Positions 11,633 through 24,193 of a DNA stretch of 64,000 nt are shown here, one piece after another. The position numbers and the translations under genes are program-made. The DNA lies in NCBI GenBank assembly GCA_900074885.1, contig FJUW01000040.1, forward strand, positions 492,019-556,018. The letters run 5' to 3'. The number at the start of each line of letters is the position of its first letter. Positions within the stretch are counted from its first letter, which is position 1. The DNA comes from Rhynchosporium graminicola (lineage: Eukaryota; Ascomycota; Leotiomycetes; Helotiales; Ploettnerulaceae). The notes beneath the pieces are model-generated. The model had not been told where the DNA came from and ran no database searches. It saw only the letters and a program-made list of their open reading frames with translations.

Positions 11633-13637
11633 CTACTTCTTCCCCTTCTTCTTCTTCACCTTCCCACCTACAGCCTTCTCAACCTTCACACTCCCCGCAC
11701 CACCCGTCAACTCCAAAATCTCCTCCTCCTTAACCACACCACCCTGCGTCAAATCCAAAGCCTTCTTCTTCCCCTTCTTTCCCTTCGGCTTGTAGCTACT
11801 CCTATCTCTAAACGGCAGCCATCTCTCCGGATCCATCTTCTTCCCCTCCTCGAAATCTTTCGGAGTGCGTGCCTTGCTGAGTTTCTTCTTCTTCGCTGGT
11901 ACGCTCTTATCTTTCTCTGTTGTCCCGGCAGTGCGTTTCTTACTCGCTGTGATGGGAGGAGTTAAGGACGCGATTCCGGCTTCTTCTAGAGCTGCTGCGT
12001 CGATTCCGGAGATGAGTCGGGATACTGTTGTCAGTTTCTCGAGATCTGGTTGAACTTTTGATAGGTCAGTTGTGGCGTATGAAGCTACATAACCCGCTAT
12101 AGCTATACGGTCACTCGGATCCTGTTGCCGAAGACTGGAAAAGATCTCGCCGGCTGCAGAGAGCTCTTCTGCGCTCGAGGAATCGAGAAGGGCTGTGCCT
12201 GCTGCGCGGAGGAGTGGCATTGATGGTTTCGATTTCCGACGCCAGTAAGAAGCTGCTTTTCCTAGTTCAGTTTTAATAGGCGCTTTGCGGCCGGAGAGGC
12301 GGTACAGGGAGACAATGAGTGCTACGAGACCCGGGGCGAAGCGTACGTCTTGGTCGGACGGGCGTTTCGATTCTTCAAGCCGCTTAAACATGGATTCGAG
12401 GAGGGTGATTGCGGGCCCGGGGTTGTTAGTGTGGATGTAGAGTTGGATGATGACTAGGATTAGTCCCACGTCGTTGGGCCGCTTCTCTAAAACCGGGAGG
12501 ATTGCTTTCAGGCTGGCTTTGCCGGTCTCGGTTTTGGCGTGGCCTGCAGCGTTGAGAACTGCTAAAGAGGTGATGTATGGCGAGATGGTCGGGGATGCCG
12601 AGTTTGCAATAATGGAAGCTGTGGAATATGCAACTCCTGAAAACTTTTGCGATTGAAGGTCAATTACGTATCTGTTACGCTCCAAGGTGCTTGCTTGATA
12701 TTCAAATAACCTTTCCGTGGGAGATAGTTTCGGGACCGAGTCAAAAGTGCGCTGGGTCAGGTATGGGTTGTCGTTCTTCGTTGAAGCCGCCAAACTATTG
12801 TTCTGAGCAATGACTCTAGAAGGAGGTTCTGGTACACTATGGTTCATCAGCATCGTTCCTCGCTTGACCTCTTTAACTAACATACTCGGCAATATTGATC
12901 ATCTTCTGCAAAGCCTCGGCCTCTTCCAGCTTTCCAAGCTTCGTGAAGACATATGCCTGCTGAACCATGATTGGCAGAATCTCTGCTCTTTTCTCCTCGT
13001 CACTCAACTCATCCAAAGCTTCGCAAAGATCCCTTGCCCGTTTTAAGAGCACGCTCCCAGGTCCCAAGTCCCCTCTCGCGATGCATCCACAAGCGGCATT
13101 ATAAGATGTCTCGAAAGCTTCCAGATCTTCTCTCGATGGCTTCTTCCTGCTCGACTCAACTTTGTCACCGTTACCCTGCCACTCCAATTGCGCATCGGCC
13201 GCAGAACCGTTGATTCTTAGATCATTTTCCTCGCCCTCAATTGCCGCGCTCTGCGTGCTCAACTCCTGGTACATTCTGGCAGCATCCTCAAACTTCTCTG
13301 CGCGATAAGCCACCTGCGCTGCGACGTGCTTCAACCCCCTTTTCTTCGCGCCATGGGCCAGTTGTTGAGCTTCAGCGAGCTGGCCAGTCTTGTACAGCGC
13401 GTACGCCTTCTCGAGGACACAGCGTTCGGCCAATTTGTCACCTCCGTCATCGAGGGCTCGTAGGGCGTCGTCGAAGCGGTCCAGCTTGAGCAGTGCTACT
13501 ACACGGGTGTGTAGAGCTTCGGGATTATTCTTTGAGGATTTCAAGACGGCATTGGCGGCCTTCAGAACCTCTTCGTCGTCCTCAATCGCTGAGGCTCGGA
13601 GGAGGGAGGTCAGGGTCGCGGTGGGGTTGGAAGCCAT
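11633..13637 (-). CDS. SRP72: signal recognition particle subunit SRP72
   Basis: Protein subunit of the cytosolic SRP that, with SRP68, binds SRP RNA and helps target nascent secretory proteins to the ER. Exons 13637-12886 and 12836-11633 give 651 aa, a normal length for the family. The N-terminal two thirds are helical repeats of TPR type. Near the C terminus (about residues 575-610) the SRP72 RNA-binding signature is visible around DPERWLPFRDRSSYKPKG, followed by a Lys-rich tail ending KKKKGKK. The 49-bp intron has donor GTATGT and branch TGCTGATG; splicing restores a continuous frame into the conserved SRVIAQNN stretch. The ATG at 13637 starts MASNPTATL; the open frame upstream lacks conserved sequence. 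Confidence 0.95.
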
Positions 13638-15059
13638 CGTGAAAGCCCCAGTGCAGCACACAATCAATATTCTCAAAAAGTTAGATTGTCGATTGACCAC
13701 ATGTCCCGTAGACGTTGCCCGATTAATGCAGCGTCTAGCTTCCGGAGAGTGCTGCCAAAGACGTGAGGTCGATAGACAGACTGGAATCGAATCATCCTTG
13801 AATGGAGGTCATGTGCTGGCGGGGGAGGGGGAGAAGATAGTGGGGGTGCCTGGTTTGGGAACCAACAAATGTTTCGCTTAATTGACCAATTGACGATTCT
13901 ACGAGGGGTGGGGCTGAATGAGGCTGAGGTTGAGCCTGAGGCTGATGGAAATGGCTCCAGCGAGGAGACTACGAAGTATACGTATTGTATTGCATTACAC
14001 TATTGTACATTACATCTGGTCCGAGCAGGCATGGCTAGAAATCAGACGTAGCCGCTCGAATCCAGGTATCCAATCATGAACATTGTATGAGTTATAAGGC
14101 TCGCAACACAATATCCTATACACAAGCGGAAGAGTTGGAGCTACTCGCGCCTAATGCATGCAGTACACGTTAGCTGTCAATCACGAGAAGTCATGCTGCC
14201 CAATGGCGCTAATCAGCTACTTATAAGACCCAAGCACAATACGAGGTACGGAACCCTTCCTCGGAAAGTATTTCCAAGGTACCAAGTGGTACAAGTTGAT
14301 ACTACAGCAAGCAGCTAGAATATGCTTCCCACTCAATGTATACACTGACTACCTACCTACTTATCCTACATTGTCAAGCCTCATCCGCCTTTCGGCAGGA
14401 TGAGACGCTCAAAATGATTACCTGCAATACATGATCAGGGTGTGGATAGGTTTCACAGGTAGAAGTACCCTTAGGTGATGACTCTGATATAAGTATTGCC
14501 GCAACAAAGCCCACAGGTAAGGTAGGTAATCGCTAACAAAGTACAATAATGTCCCATGCCATGCCATGCAATGTCCTGTCCTGTCCTGCATGTCATGTTA
14601 TGCATTGCTGCCCTTCCCGCTCACGCACTTCGTGGGGTAGAGACAGTACATTACCTAGACAGTACTACCACCAACATGAACCTCAGAGAGCTAGCTCTAT
14701 CTAATTTAATGGCTCTACTATTTACCTACCTGGCAGTTTTCCAGCATTCCCGTCTCTTGTCTCCTCCTCTTCCTCTTCTTTTTCCTCTTCATCTTCTTCT
14801 GCGTCTTCTCCATCCTCTTCCGCCTCTCCATCCTCTCTATCGCCTCCTGCTCCATCGTCTCTTTCTTCCCTTCCAAAAACCCCGTCTGTTCCATATTGTT
14901 CAGTACTACTTCCAAATAAATTGAAGGGGTTAATTGAAAGTTGAGAGTTTCACCTTTCAATTCGTTCCTGCAAGTACAATAAGCCGGACCCTGGTCAGCC
15001 TGCGTTGTCTACCCCACGTTGAATAACCAACAGCTCTTCCGTACCTATAGCAGCCCAAT
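13638..15059. other. long divergent intergenic region (SRP72 / APSES factor)
   Basis: About 1.4 kb between divergent start codons. A CT-rich tract at 14755-14870 and several ACCTACC/TAGGTA cores (near 14345 and 14520) are visible. No open frame here has a recognisable product. APSES genes of the StuA class often have long leaders and complex promoters, so much of this may be regulatory (inference). Confidence 0.5.
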
Positions 15060-16243
15060 ATGGTCTTGAAGAAACACTGCCCCAACTCCCCCTTCAACTT
15101 CGGTCCTCGCACCGTTAATTCCTCGAAACACCATTCCCATCGAAAATCCCACTCCAACCAACCTACGGGCAGCAGCATGTCGTCCGAAAAGCCTTATCCA
15201 GGGCTGCACGTCTCTTCCTATGGGGGGCCGCCCGCACATGGCAGCGGCAGCGGCAGCGGCAGCGGCCAGCCTTATAAGTATTCCCCGCAACCCGAACAAA
15301 CACAAACTCACGATAATGGAGACGGGGACGGGGATGGGAATGGGAATGGGAATGGGAATACTCCGAGCCAATATCCGCAATACTCGTACGACATCCGACT
15401 TCGCTATCCGCAGGGAGAAAACATGCATTCGTACCCTTCTCCGCCCACGGCGTTGCAAGACCTCCCCCCTCCTCCGCTGCCGCCCATGGCTGGCCCGGAG
15501 CAAGAGGATGGAGACTATGCTGCGCAGAGCATGCGTATGGACCAAACGGGACAAATCGCACCGGTGGCAGCCAAGCCGAGAGTCACAGCTACCTTGTGGG
15601 AAGACGAGGGGACATTGTGTTTTCAAGTTGATGTCAATGGCACTTCTGTTGCTAGACGAGAAGGTACGACCTGAGATATCCACTTGCCTAGCTGCGGATC
15701 TCCCGAGACTACTTATACCTTGCCTTACCTACACCTACCTACACCTACCTTACCAAGTGCGGTACGGTCCGGTACGGTACCTAGTAGCTGACCACCCACC
15801 TAACTAACTGACTAGCTAACTTCTGCAACAGACAACCACATGGTCAATGGAACAAAACTTCTGAATGTGGCCGGCATGACTCGGGGCCGACGAGACGGAA
15901 TACTTAAAGCTGAGAAACAGAAACATGTTGTCAAAATAGGACCTATGCATCTCAAGGGCGTCTGGTAAGTCCTTCGTTTCTTTTACCTCTCTTCTCGCCA
16001 GTTCTTGACTCCTAATTCGAACGTTCACCTAGGATTCCATTCGAAAAAGCTCTTGAATTTGCAAACAGAGAGAAGATCACTGAGATGCTCTATCCTCTCT
16101 TCGTGCACAATATCTCAGCTCTGCTGTATCACCCTGCTAATAATGTTGCATACCCAAGTCAGCCACAAGCAGGTATAGGCAGCCAGTATCAATTGGGACG
16201 TCCTGTACCTGCTGGACAGAAATATGAGTATGATAATTATTGA
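15060..16243 (+). CDS. APSES-domain transcription factor, short StuA-type
   Basis: Exons 15060-15663, 15832-15964 and 16033-16243 give 315 aa; starting at the in-frame ATG at 15177 gives 276 aa. The APSES (KilA-N-like HTH) DNA-binding domain begins at [14 protein letters not shown] and contains [37 protein letters not shown] and YPLFVHNI, all hallmarks of StuA/Asm-1/Efg1 factors that control conidiation and morphogenesis. Both introns fall inside the domain. The N terminus has Gly-Ser and Gly-Asp/Gly-Asn dipeptide repeats. After the domain only about 45 residues remain, whereas typical StuA proteins are about twice as long with an extended C terminus and nuclear localisation region. It may be a truncated StuA or a separate short paralog. 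Confidence 0.88.
15720..15800 (+). repeat. CCTACACCTACC repeats inside an intron
   Basis: The first intron of the APSES gene (15664-15831) is unusually long for this window and contains tandem TACCTACACC units and a GGTACGGT cluster. The repeat core is the same ACCTACC motif seen in the intergenic DNA. Confidence 0.6.
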
Positions 16244-16852
16244 ACTGCTTGATAGGGAAGTTGCAGTGCTTCTTGAGTGATGGATAGGATTGAGGCATTT
16301 TGACGGCCTGGGATGAATGTTTGGATTATTTATGTATGACATGATGGTTGGGATACCAGGACGGAGCTATTGAGCGGGAGTTTGCCCGTTGTCTGCACAA
16401 GGAACGAGGATATATCATGGGTCTGACTTCTCATTTTGGTGTCATGAGTTCAGTGGATGACTGGATCGGCGAAGGATTGGCGCAAACATTCGCGTGGACA
16501 GAGAGTTTTCTCTGATTCTCTTTCTCTATCTTAGCATTGTGTGGAAGACCATAAATCGAGGTAGGTTTGATGTAAAGAGTGAACCTTTTCTCACCAGACT
16601 TGTTATGATTGCCTTTCTCTCATTTTGGGCCTAGTATACAAAGCAGCTTTTCTGTTCATATAAAAGCAAAACATACTCAGCCCGTCCATTATCCACCCAT
16701 TGATTACCCATTACTGCCCCAGCCTGCAGCAAGCAGGTAAGGAAGATTGTTAAAGAAATACAGAGCACGATAACAAGCTTTGTAATCCCGAAAAAAAGAA
16801 GAACATGTAGATGCCCAACCTCCAGTACATTCGACCTCGTCGCTCGCAATTT
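16244..16852. other. convergent intergenic region
   Basis: About 0.6 kb between the ends of the APSES and BTB genes. It holds the two 3' untranslated regions; nothing else recognised. Confidence 0.5.
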
Positions 16853-17800
16853 TTAGGCGCGTGGACGCTTGCGGGAGCTTCCTGGAGTTGGATGCATCTT
16901 CTCTTGCTTCTCGCGCTTGAGTTTCTCGTCCAAGACACGGGCTATTTGCGGAATTAGAATATGCGATTGAGCCCAATACAACAGAAGACTTACTAAGAAC
17001 GTCGTATCCGAACTGTGGGAACTCCAAGCACATGGAGCGGAACTCGTCCTCGGCCTCGGCACGGAGAGTGTGACTGCGGGTTGCCCAAAAGTTTGCGACA
17101 GGAGCACGGATGGTGGTATCGTCCTTCTGGGTGTGTGCATAAACATATCTGGCATATGCGATCTCGCCCTTGGCGGTGGAGTTGACGCAGTGAATCTTAG
17201 AAGATGCGAGAGACTTGAGAGCTGGCAGGTTGAGAGTCTCACCAAGAGTGTAGACTCGGGCATGCTTCAAGAGCTGATCGCCAGTCTCATCGACCTCGGG
17301 TGTGGCTGGATCCCTCTCAAGATCGCGCGAGCCAGCAATCTTTCGGGGGAAGTAGTCGCCAGTGTAGAGGAACTCCAGGAAACATCCGACGGCATCAAGA
17401 TCTTCGTCAATGAGGTCAATTCGGCGTTCCTATTTCATCTTAGTCGCTGGTCTGCTTTACAAGTGATCGAAAAACTTACTGAGACATCGTCGCTGAATTT
17501 CGCACAGGCATCAGCGAACCACGGGCTCTTGACCAGAAGAGCTTGATGGGCAGTCAATAGAGCTTGCTCATCGCCTTGACCAACCAATAATCCGATGACG
17601 GGACTCTTCAGGTAGTCAATGTAGGTGACTCGAGTCGTGACATCCTCCATCGGCTCTTCCTGAAAGGGCATGCCATCTCCTTCTCCAGCCTCACCCTCTG
17701 CCGCGCCAATCTCAACGACTGGGACATCTCCGCCCATCTCAACATCTGCCGGCGTATCTTCTGGGATGAGCTCCTCGTAGTTTTCACCAGCGTCCGCCAT
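16853..17800 (-). CDS. BTB/POZ domain protein
   Basis: Exons 17800-17480, 17429-16994 and 16941-16853 give 281 aa. An acidic N-terminal tail (about 55 residues rich in Glu, Asp and Gly) is followed by a BTB fold. The fold starts at YIDYLKSPVIGLLVG, includes the typical AHQALLVKSPWF segment (the dimer-forming helix) and continues to GCFLEFLYTGDYFP. The remainder is helical (RVYTLGETLNLPALKSLA is the usual BTB-associated repeat) and ends in a basic RKRPRA tail that could serve as a nuclear signal. Fungal proteins of this kind are abundant and mostly uncharacterised; some act as CUL3 adaptors, but no kelch or MATH partner domain is present here, so no substrate can be proposed. Introns of 50 and 52 bp have consensus GTAAGT donors. 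Confidence 0.85.
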
Positions 17801-20800
17801 TGTGTTGCGAGTGATACGTTCAGAGAAATTGAGGACGTTGCAGATGTTCCGTCAATGGATATGGATGAATGATAAGAAGGATGCGCGATTCGAATTGAAA
17901 TTGAGGAGCAGTAAAACGAGTGAATTTATATTTTGCTCGAAACACTTAGACGCTGGAAGAGATTGGGATAGCGGTGGATTGATAGCATAAAGCTGAGCTG
18001 CTTGGATTCTCGAATGGGCTGGGAGCTCTTGCCTGGCGATTCAGGCCAATGAGAGCTAGAGTTGACCATGCATATGCAGGTACCACGCGGCCTAGTCGGG
18101 GAGAATAAACAAACGAAACTACCTACCTACCTAGGTAGATACGTTACTTTATACAATTGCTGCTCCAGTGAGGCTGACTTGCAATATTTTTCATGGGAAA
18201 GAAACCAGCTGTTCTTATCAGTTAACTTACTTAGTCTCAGATCATTTCGTGTGTATTTTTTCTAACATCGTTGATCTTTCGGACTGGAAAAACTATCACA
18301 GTACAGGTCAGAAGCTTCCCTATACTATTTCCCATGATTGCAGGTGTTATTCATTAGGAAATTCAGCTGAATCTATACGCACGTATCTACTTGATGTGTC
18401 TCGCTTCAGAGAATATAAGCATAACTTCTCCGGTGCGGTTGTGAGATTACATGAAAGAAGAAAGCTTCAAGGAGCCTACCTATTTTGAATCGAGGATAAC
18501 TAGGCTCAGGCACGACGAGTGCAAAGGTAGGGTGACAAAATCAATGATACGTTCCTTAAATCAAGAATATCAATTCTTTCGAGTGATAAAGGCATGTTTT
18601 ACTGAAACAGCTTTATGGTTTTTCTATATTTCTACACTTACGAATGCTTGTTCTATGATTAATACGCGACAATAAACTCACTCCACTCGCCTCCAACATG
18701 CTGCATACCATTAATTCTCACGATGAAGAGCTTTATCAATAGTGTGTGAGCAGTAACATTTCACCATCGCGTGGTGCTATATGTCGACAATAATCCGGAT
18801 ATGAAAGCTTAAATCATAACTCCCGCCCTAGGGAATCAGCTTTCCTTTTCTATGATTTCCTTCTAATATCATATCTTCAAGACCTATCATGGCTTGATTT
18901 GAAATCAGTGTGCATTTACATACTTGCTTATGTTCCCCTTCTCCAAAACATTCCGACCAATCGCTACCCCGTGTCATCAAAGAAAAGCGCAGATGCCATT
19001 TGCCCGTAGAAACGCCCTCTTGAGTGCAATACATCAAATCTCAAATTTCATGCTCTTGCCATATTTCTAGCTCTATCCTTAGTTGTAAGAATTGGTGTCT
19101 TCATTCTGTAGCGCCACAGATTCTCTATCGGTCACATAACATCAAAGCCCTTGCTACAATGAAAATCAATAATAATAGTAAGTAAAGATATACAAGTATT
19201 CAAATGATAAATGATAATGATTGACGGTCTTAAATATAATGATTATTGTGTAGCAAGGGTGTCTGATAACAATAAGTAGATAAAAGAGTTGCCATGAATC
19301 AGTGCGCGCCAGGGGTTCAGGACCGTCAAAAACGTCTGGCGGCTCGGATACCCCCTTCGTAAACAGGCCAGAAGAACTCGGCTATAAAAATGCGAGAATT
19401 CTTATATCACTAGACTATGATCTTCTGCTACTTACTCTCGACCTTGAAAAGGTAGCCTGCGACATGACCCTTGTGCAGCGGCAGAAGGCGTTTGTTATAA
19501 CACAAAAGAGTTTCCGTATTAAGAAGGGGAACTTCTGGATGATATGGTTATGCGGGTATATCAAGAAACGAGACAACTTGGGTTCAAATACTGCGGCTCT
19601 ATAGCATGGTGGTTTCTTCGGCGGGTTTTCCATCGTAGCCAACAAATCCTCGTCCCAGCTCACATCTAGAAAATGGTCGCTATAATGATCGCAAGGCGGT
19701 GGAAACGATCGCACATAAGCAACATCATTTCCATTTAGACGTGAACATATTTAGCTAGGTTGAGCTACTGAAGGGTGCTATCCAAAAAATCTTAGGGAAC
19801 ATCTATAAGTCAGCTCCGGGAGCAAGTGTCAACTTACAGGTGATAGTTTAGATACCGTATCTCATCGTGGAATTTTATTTTAGAAGCACAATTTGCTCAT
19901 CGTCTCGAAGGGCTTCCCTATTCTTTGAATTATATTTACTTAAATGAAAGTTGCTGACAAACTGAATTATTTCCCTTAAAGCGAAGAAGCATGTCTCGCT
20001 TATTTCAAAACAATCTTCTGGAGGAACAACGAATAGCACTAAAGAACGGAATGAGAATGCTAAACTTTGACTTCTTGATACCTCACTTAACCATGTTGAT
20101 GGCAGTAGCCATCAACCCTAAGAGATCCGGGTAAGCCTAAATTTCTGGAATGATAGATTATGGACTGAACTGACATATCATCTCCATGACCTACGTTTAG
20201 AGCGATTTTTGCATTGTTTGTTGCGAAGTCTAATTTCTGCCGTTTTATTTAATGGTGTGATGTATGGAATTGCATAGGCCCATATATATTTCAGGCTTAG
20301 ACTACTATACACGCTACAGCACGTTTTTTCGACTATAGATTGTCATCGACGAGTGCCAGTTTGGCGAACCTGCAGTTTACATCGCCTTGTATTCTCAGCT
20401 TTATTGAATTTTCAAGAAGCTCCCGTCGAGCCAATATGGAGCATATAGGGAGTACGCGTCCTCGTATCGCTGCAGCAGCTTTGACTGGTCGAAATCCTTC
20501 TAGTTCTACTCTCAGCCACGAATGAAACTTGGCACCTAGCCTAAGCAGCCTTTACGGGATGGCCGGCTGTATCTATTCCACAGTGAGTTGGTAGTCTAAC
20601 TACAATCATATTTTGCCGGCCATAAGTGTGTTTGGTAAGAAAGAAAAGCAATGCTCCGAGAAATTTCTCGTGGATTTAGTCTCTCAAGATGAGACGCCAA
20701 ACCGAGTAAACATTATTAATAGTTAATACTAGGAAGCATGGCCATTACATGGCTAAGATATAGATTGAGGTCATGGCAAGCATTAGAGCCTTCTTTCAAG

Positions 20801-21526
20801 GTGCTCTGTTATGAATTCCACTTCAAAGAAATGAGATTCTACCAGAAAAGCTACTGTTTTACCCTTCAAGCAAGTGACAAAACCAAGAGCTGCGAACGTG
20901 CGCAACTGTACCTCACAATGAGCTCTTACAAGCTTCATACAGATTGTTCCAGAACACGTGGCTCTTTTTAGGGTTGTAAGATTGCCAAAGTTTACTAAGC
21001 AGCGCCAGGACTCACGAATATAATAAGATGCTGGAACTTTCTCACTTATAACGTTCTCTAGGTCAATACTCGTCGGGGTTCACATCCATCATGGAGGCGC
21101 AGTCAAAAAATCATGTTCACAAACGCCATCGAGCTGTTTCTGACGGGATATGCCTATTGAATAGGCTATTCGTCGATGCACAAACTCGATTCTGACTAGC
21201 GGGTTCACGTGAAACGATTTTCTCCCCGTATCAAATATCAGGGCGAAACGATTCGTTGGGATGTGCGTTAGCCGTCGTTGATGTTTACGAAGTAAGCGAC
21301 TTCGAGAGATCCACGGTGCTGACGCATCAGCATGTATATTGAATACGAGGTGGGATTACAATAGAAACGTAAGGTACCCCGCATCTGTGAATACACCACC
21401 AGCGCTTGCATTCTTGATACCATTGCCTCGTCACTCCTCTCTCCATCATTAGCGATCCGGTGGAAAGTTTCATCACCACCACCACTCAAACTACTTCACC
21501 ACTTCAATTTTCAACACTCCAACAAG
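17801..21526. other. 3.7-kb stretch without a supportable gene
   Basis: Moderately AT-rich DNA with only short open frames and no recognised motif. TAGGTA cores occur near 18120. On the minus strand, 20550 down to 20333 stays open for about 70 codons without an ATG and has a coding-like residue mix, but matches nothing I know. The last 400 bases should include the promoter of the membrane-protein gene. Confidence 0.5.
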
Positions 21527-22259
21527 ATGGCAATCATATCGCTTCGAAACATCGTTCTCGCGCTGCGACTCGGCGCTGGTATGTTTGCCGCAGCTGGTCT
21601 TACTCTTTATGTGATCATTCTCGCAAAAGTGACGGATGATCGGTTCCCTGGAAACAAAACTGCGCTGACTGCACTACCAATTGGAGGCGTGAGTCCTCTC
21701 TCATCGATTTCGGAATTTCGGGCATTGCTATTAACTCACATGAACAGGCTGCAGCTTCAATAATCTGGAACATCATTGCTCTTGCAACAGCCACCTTCAC
21801 CTGTGCCAGGCCAATCTTGTTTTCCACCGGTGACTTTGCGGTAGCGATTGTTTTAACAACTCTTGGAGCCATTGGACTTCGCCACGATACTGTCAATTAC
21901 TTAAGCAATGTAATGTACAAGCAGTACGATAACGGAACTTGGCTTGCTCAGGAAATTGCTGGTGGAAGTCTATTGCTTATTTCGGTGTATGCTTCAAACG
22001 TCTTGAAATCCTTTGGTGTCATACTAACGGGTTATCTAGTCTCATTCAATTGCTTCTGGCACTACTCAACGTCTCGGAAAGCAGACGATTGTGGGTCGCA
22101 CCAACCGAGGCATCAGCTCCACCTTACACCTATGGTGCTGGACCGTATAAAGCTGATTTAATGGAGGGAGAGAAGTATGTCGATGTTGACTGGAAGAGTT
22201 TTGTGTCTGAGGATTCGTTGAGTGATAGTTCAATTGAACCTGAGGCTATCAAGGTCTAG
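21527..22259 (+). CDS. four-TM fungal membrane protein, unknown function
   Basis: Exons 21527-21688, 21748-21986 and 22040-22259 give 206 aa. Hydrophobic segments are visible at about residues 8-32, 55-75, 82-100 and 122-145. A hydrophilic tail of about 50 residues, rich in Asp, Glu and Ser, should face the cytosol. The second intron uses donor GTATGC two bases after a competing GTGTAT; only that choice, with a perfect TACTAAC branch point, keeps the frame into SRRLWVAPTEA and the C-terminal tail. Size and layout resemble small MARVEL-like fungal integral membrane proteins, but I see no diagnostic motif and make no functional claim. Confidence 0.75.
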
Positions 22260-24193
22260 ACAGGAGAGAGTTGACAGTGTAGGACTTTACGAAGAAAGAA
22301 CAAGTGGCAATTATCTATCTACCAGTTACAAACCTTAGTCTCTAAATATTTTATCATGGCAGCCGTCATTGGAAAGTTGAGAAAATACAGTAAGCTCATG
22401 CAAACAAGTATCAAAGAGTATTGCTGTCTTCAAACATGCTTATCATCGGGGAAGTGGTTCCGTGAATTAATATCGCGACTCTCGAGTCTATGGCTAAGTC
22501 ATTAGTTCTTTGAGATGGTGCAATAGTGACTTGATAATCTCGATCTGAGTCCTCTCGTGGACCTTTGAGCCGTTGCCAAGTCAGTTTTCCTCCTCGGAGA
22601 AGAATGATAGATTCGTAGTGAAGCAGAAGACGGTGTTTTAGACTGATGCCTCAGTAATATTGGAAGCTGACATGCTATAGAATTAATTTGAATGTTGCCG
22701 ACCCGGTAAATAACTATCGGCGCATATTACCTGCTTCGATAGAGAGTGAGGATTGCATGATCCATGCTCTGCATTTTTCACTGAGACCTCTAGTACAGAC
22801 ACCTGCCTAGAGTATTACAATTCGTTCCTCCCAAAGGACTTAGAACACACAAGTACATTCAAGCTCTATTTAGATATTTCTGGGAGTAGATCTCCTGCCG
22901 CGAAGCCATTCAATAACCGCTGTAAATCCAGTCCCGTTAAAACCTCCATCTCCCACCCTCTCAAGGTCGGTAACACTGTCCCCTTCAAACTTTCAGCATC
23001 CTGCAACATCATGAACTCTAAGGAGTAATTCCAAGCAAAACAAGCAACCCGTTTGAGATACAAGCAAAGTACACCATCATCAAAAAAGCCACGCTATCAC
23101 GCCTTTCCTCAGCCATCTCGCCGCCCTCCCTCCAAAATTAATACCCGTCGTCACCGCCCCGGCGTCACAGTCTTCTATTCTGGCACAAAATCGTGACAGT
23201 GACATGTACCCACTCAACGCCCTTCTCGCTCGATCAATAGAACAGCTTAGAGTAACCGTGATCGTTCAAACGAATGCATCCCAACTTCTCAATATTAGGC
23301 TGTACCTACCACTAAGGTCCACGTGGTAGAAAAGCGGCAGCAGCATTTTCCATTCCTTAGGTTCACGATTGAAAAGATACGCTCTTTGGCCCATTCAAGT
23401 CCCGCTCCTAGGAGCAGGCAAAGAAAGTCACACTCCCGACGCCTACGGCTAGGGGGCGTGACGTAGATTCTGCATTTTCCCCCAAATTTTGTCATTTTTG
23501 AGGAAGGAGAGCCCAGTATGAAAAGTTTATAACTTTCCGGGTGTTTTTGATGTTGTTGACGTTGGCGCGTTACGCGTGGCGTTACGCGAAGAAGGTATGC
23601 TAAAGCCTTGGCGAAGAAGGTATGCTAAAGCCTTGGCGAAGAAGGCCCACTTCTCGCAAGCCTCGAAGATCACCTGGCACCTGTACTAAATATCATACGT
23701 TGAGCCCAGCTGGGATATATTATCGTACTATAGCTGATATTAATTTACATTTGAATTAATTAGGATGTATTCACCAGCCTCTTAGGACCTCATGTCAGCG
23801 CTAAGTTGAAATTATAAGAGAGCTGATACATCCAGAATTATCCTCAACCTCAGATTATTTAATCATGATTAATCTTTATCTTCGCTCTAATATCGTGCTT
23901 CATTGAGAAGATACGACATGTAGAAGCTTGTAAGCTTCTGTCTCCTTCACAATGAGCTACAAGGAAATTGAACGGCAAAGGGTTCAGAAACGAAAGAATA
24001 TTGTTTTGAATTATTTCCTTACTTCTTTCCGTCTAGCATACTACACTTCCACCTTGCGCGTCCAATCTTCTGTTTTGATTGATCATCATAATGTCAAGTA
24101 ATGCAGGCATGCGAAGAGGACCGATCACTATGCCTGTGCTATAATCTAGCGCTCTTCCTAAAACAAGATCATTATTCGTAATTCATAACCCAG
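22260..24193. other. intergenic region between convergent genes
   Basis: 1.9 kb with no supportable gene. It contains a short 25-bp tandem repeat (23586-23645), and the last 500 bases are AT-rich. Confidence 0.5.
23586..23645. repeat. 25-bp tandem repeat, 2.4 copies
   Basis: The unit begins GCGAAGAAGG and ends AAAGCCTTG. Copies at 23586-23610 and 23611-23635 are identical; a third is cut off after ten bases. Confidence 0.9.

Noticed and set aside
14556..14924. 122-codon Leu/Pro-rich open frame upstream of the APSES gene
   Set aside because: It arises from a CT-rich tract read as Leu, Pro and His; low-complexity translation, not a gene.
15045..15683. 212-codon minus-strand frame rich in Arg, Ile-Pro and Ala repeats
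   Set aside because: It is antisense to the repeat-rich first exon of the APSES factor; the dipeptide repeats mirror the coding microsatellites.
19300..19610. possible tRNA-like stretch with GGTTCAA sequences
   Set aside because: I could not fold a convincing acceptor stem or anticodon arm, and no A-box lies at the right distance.
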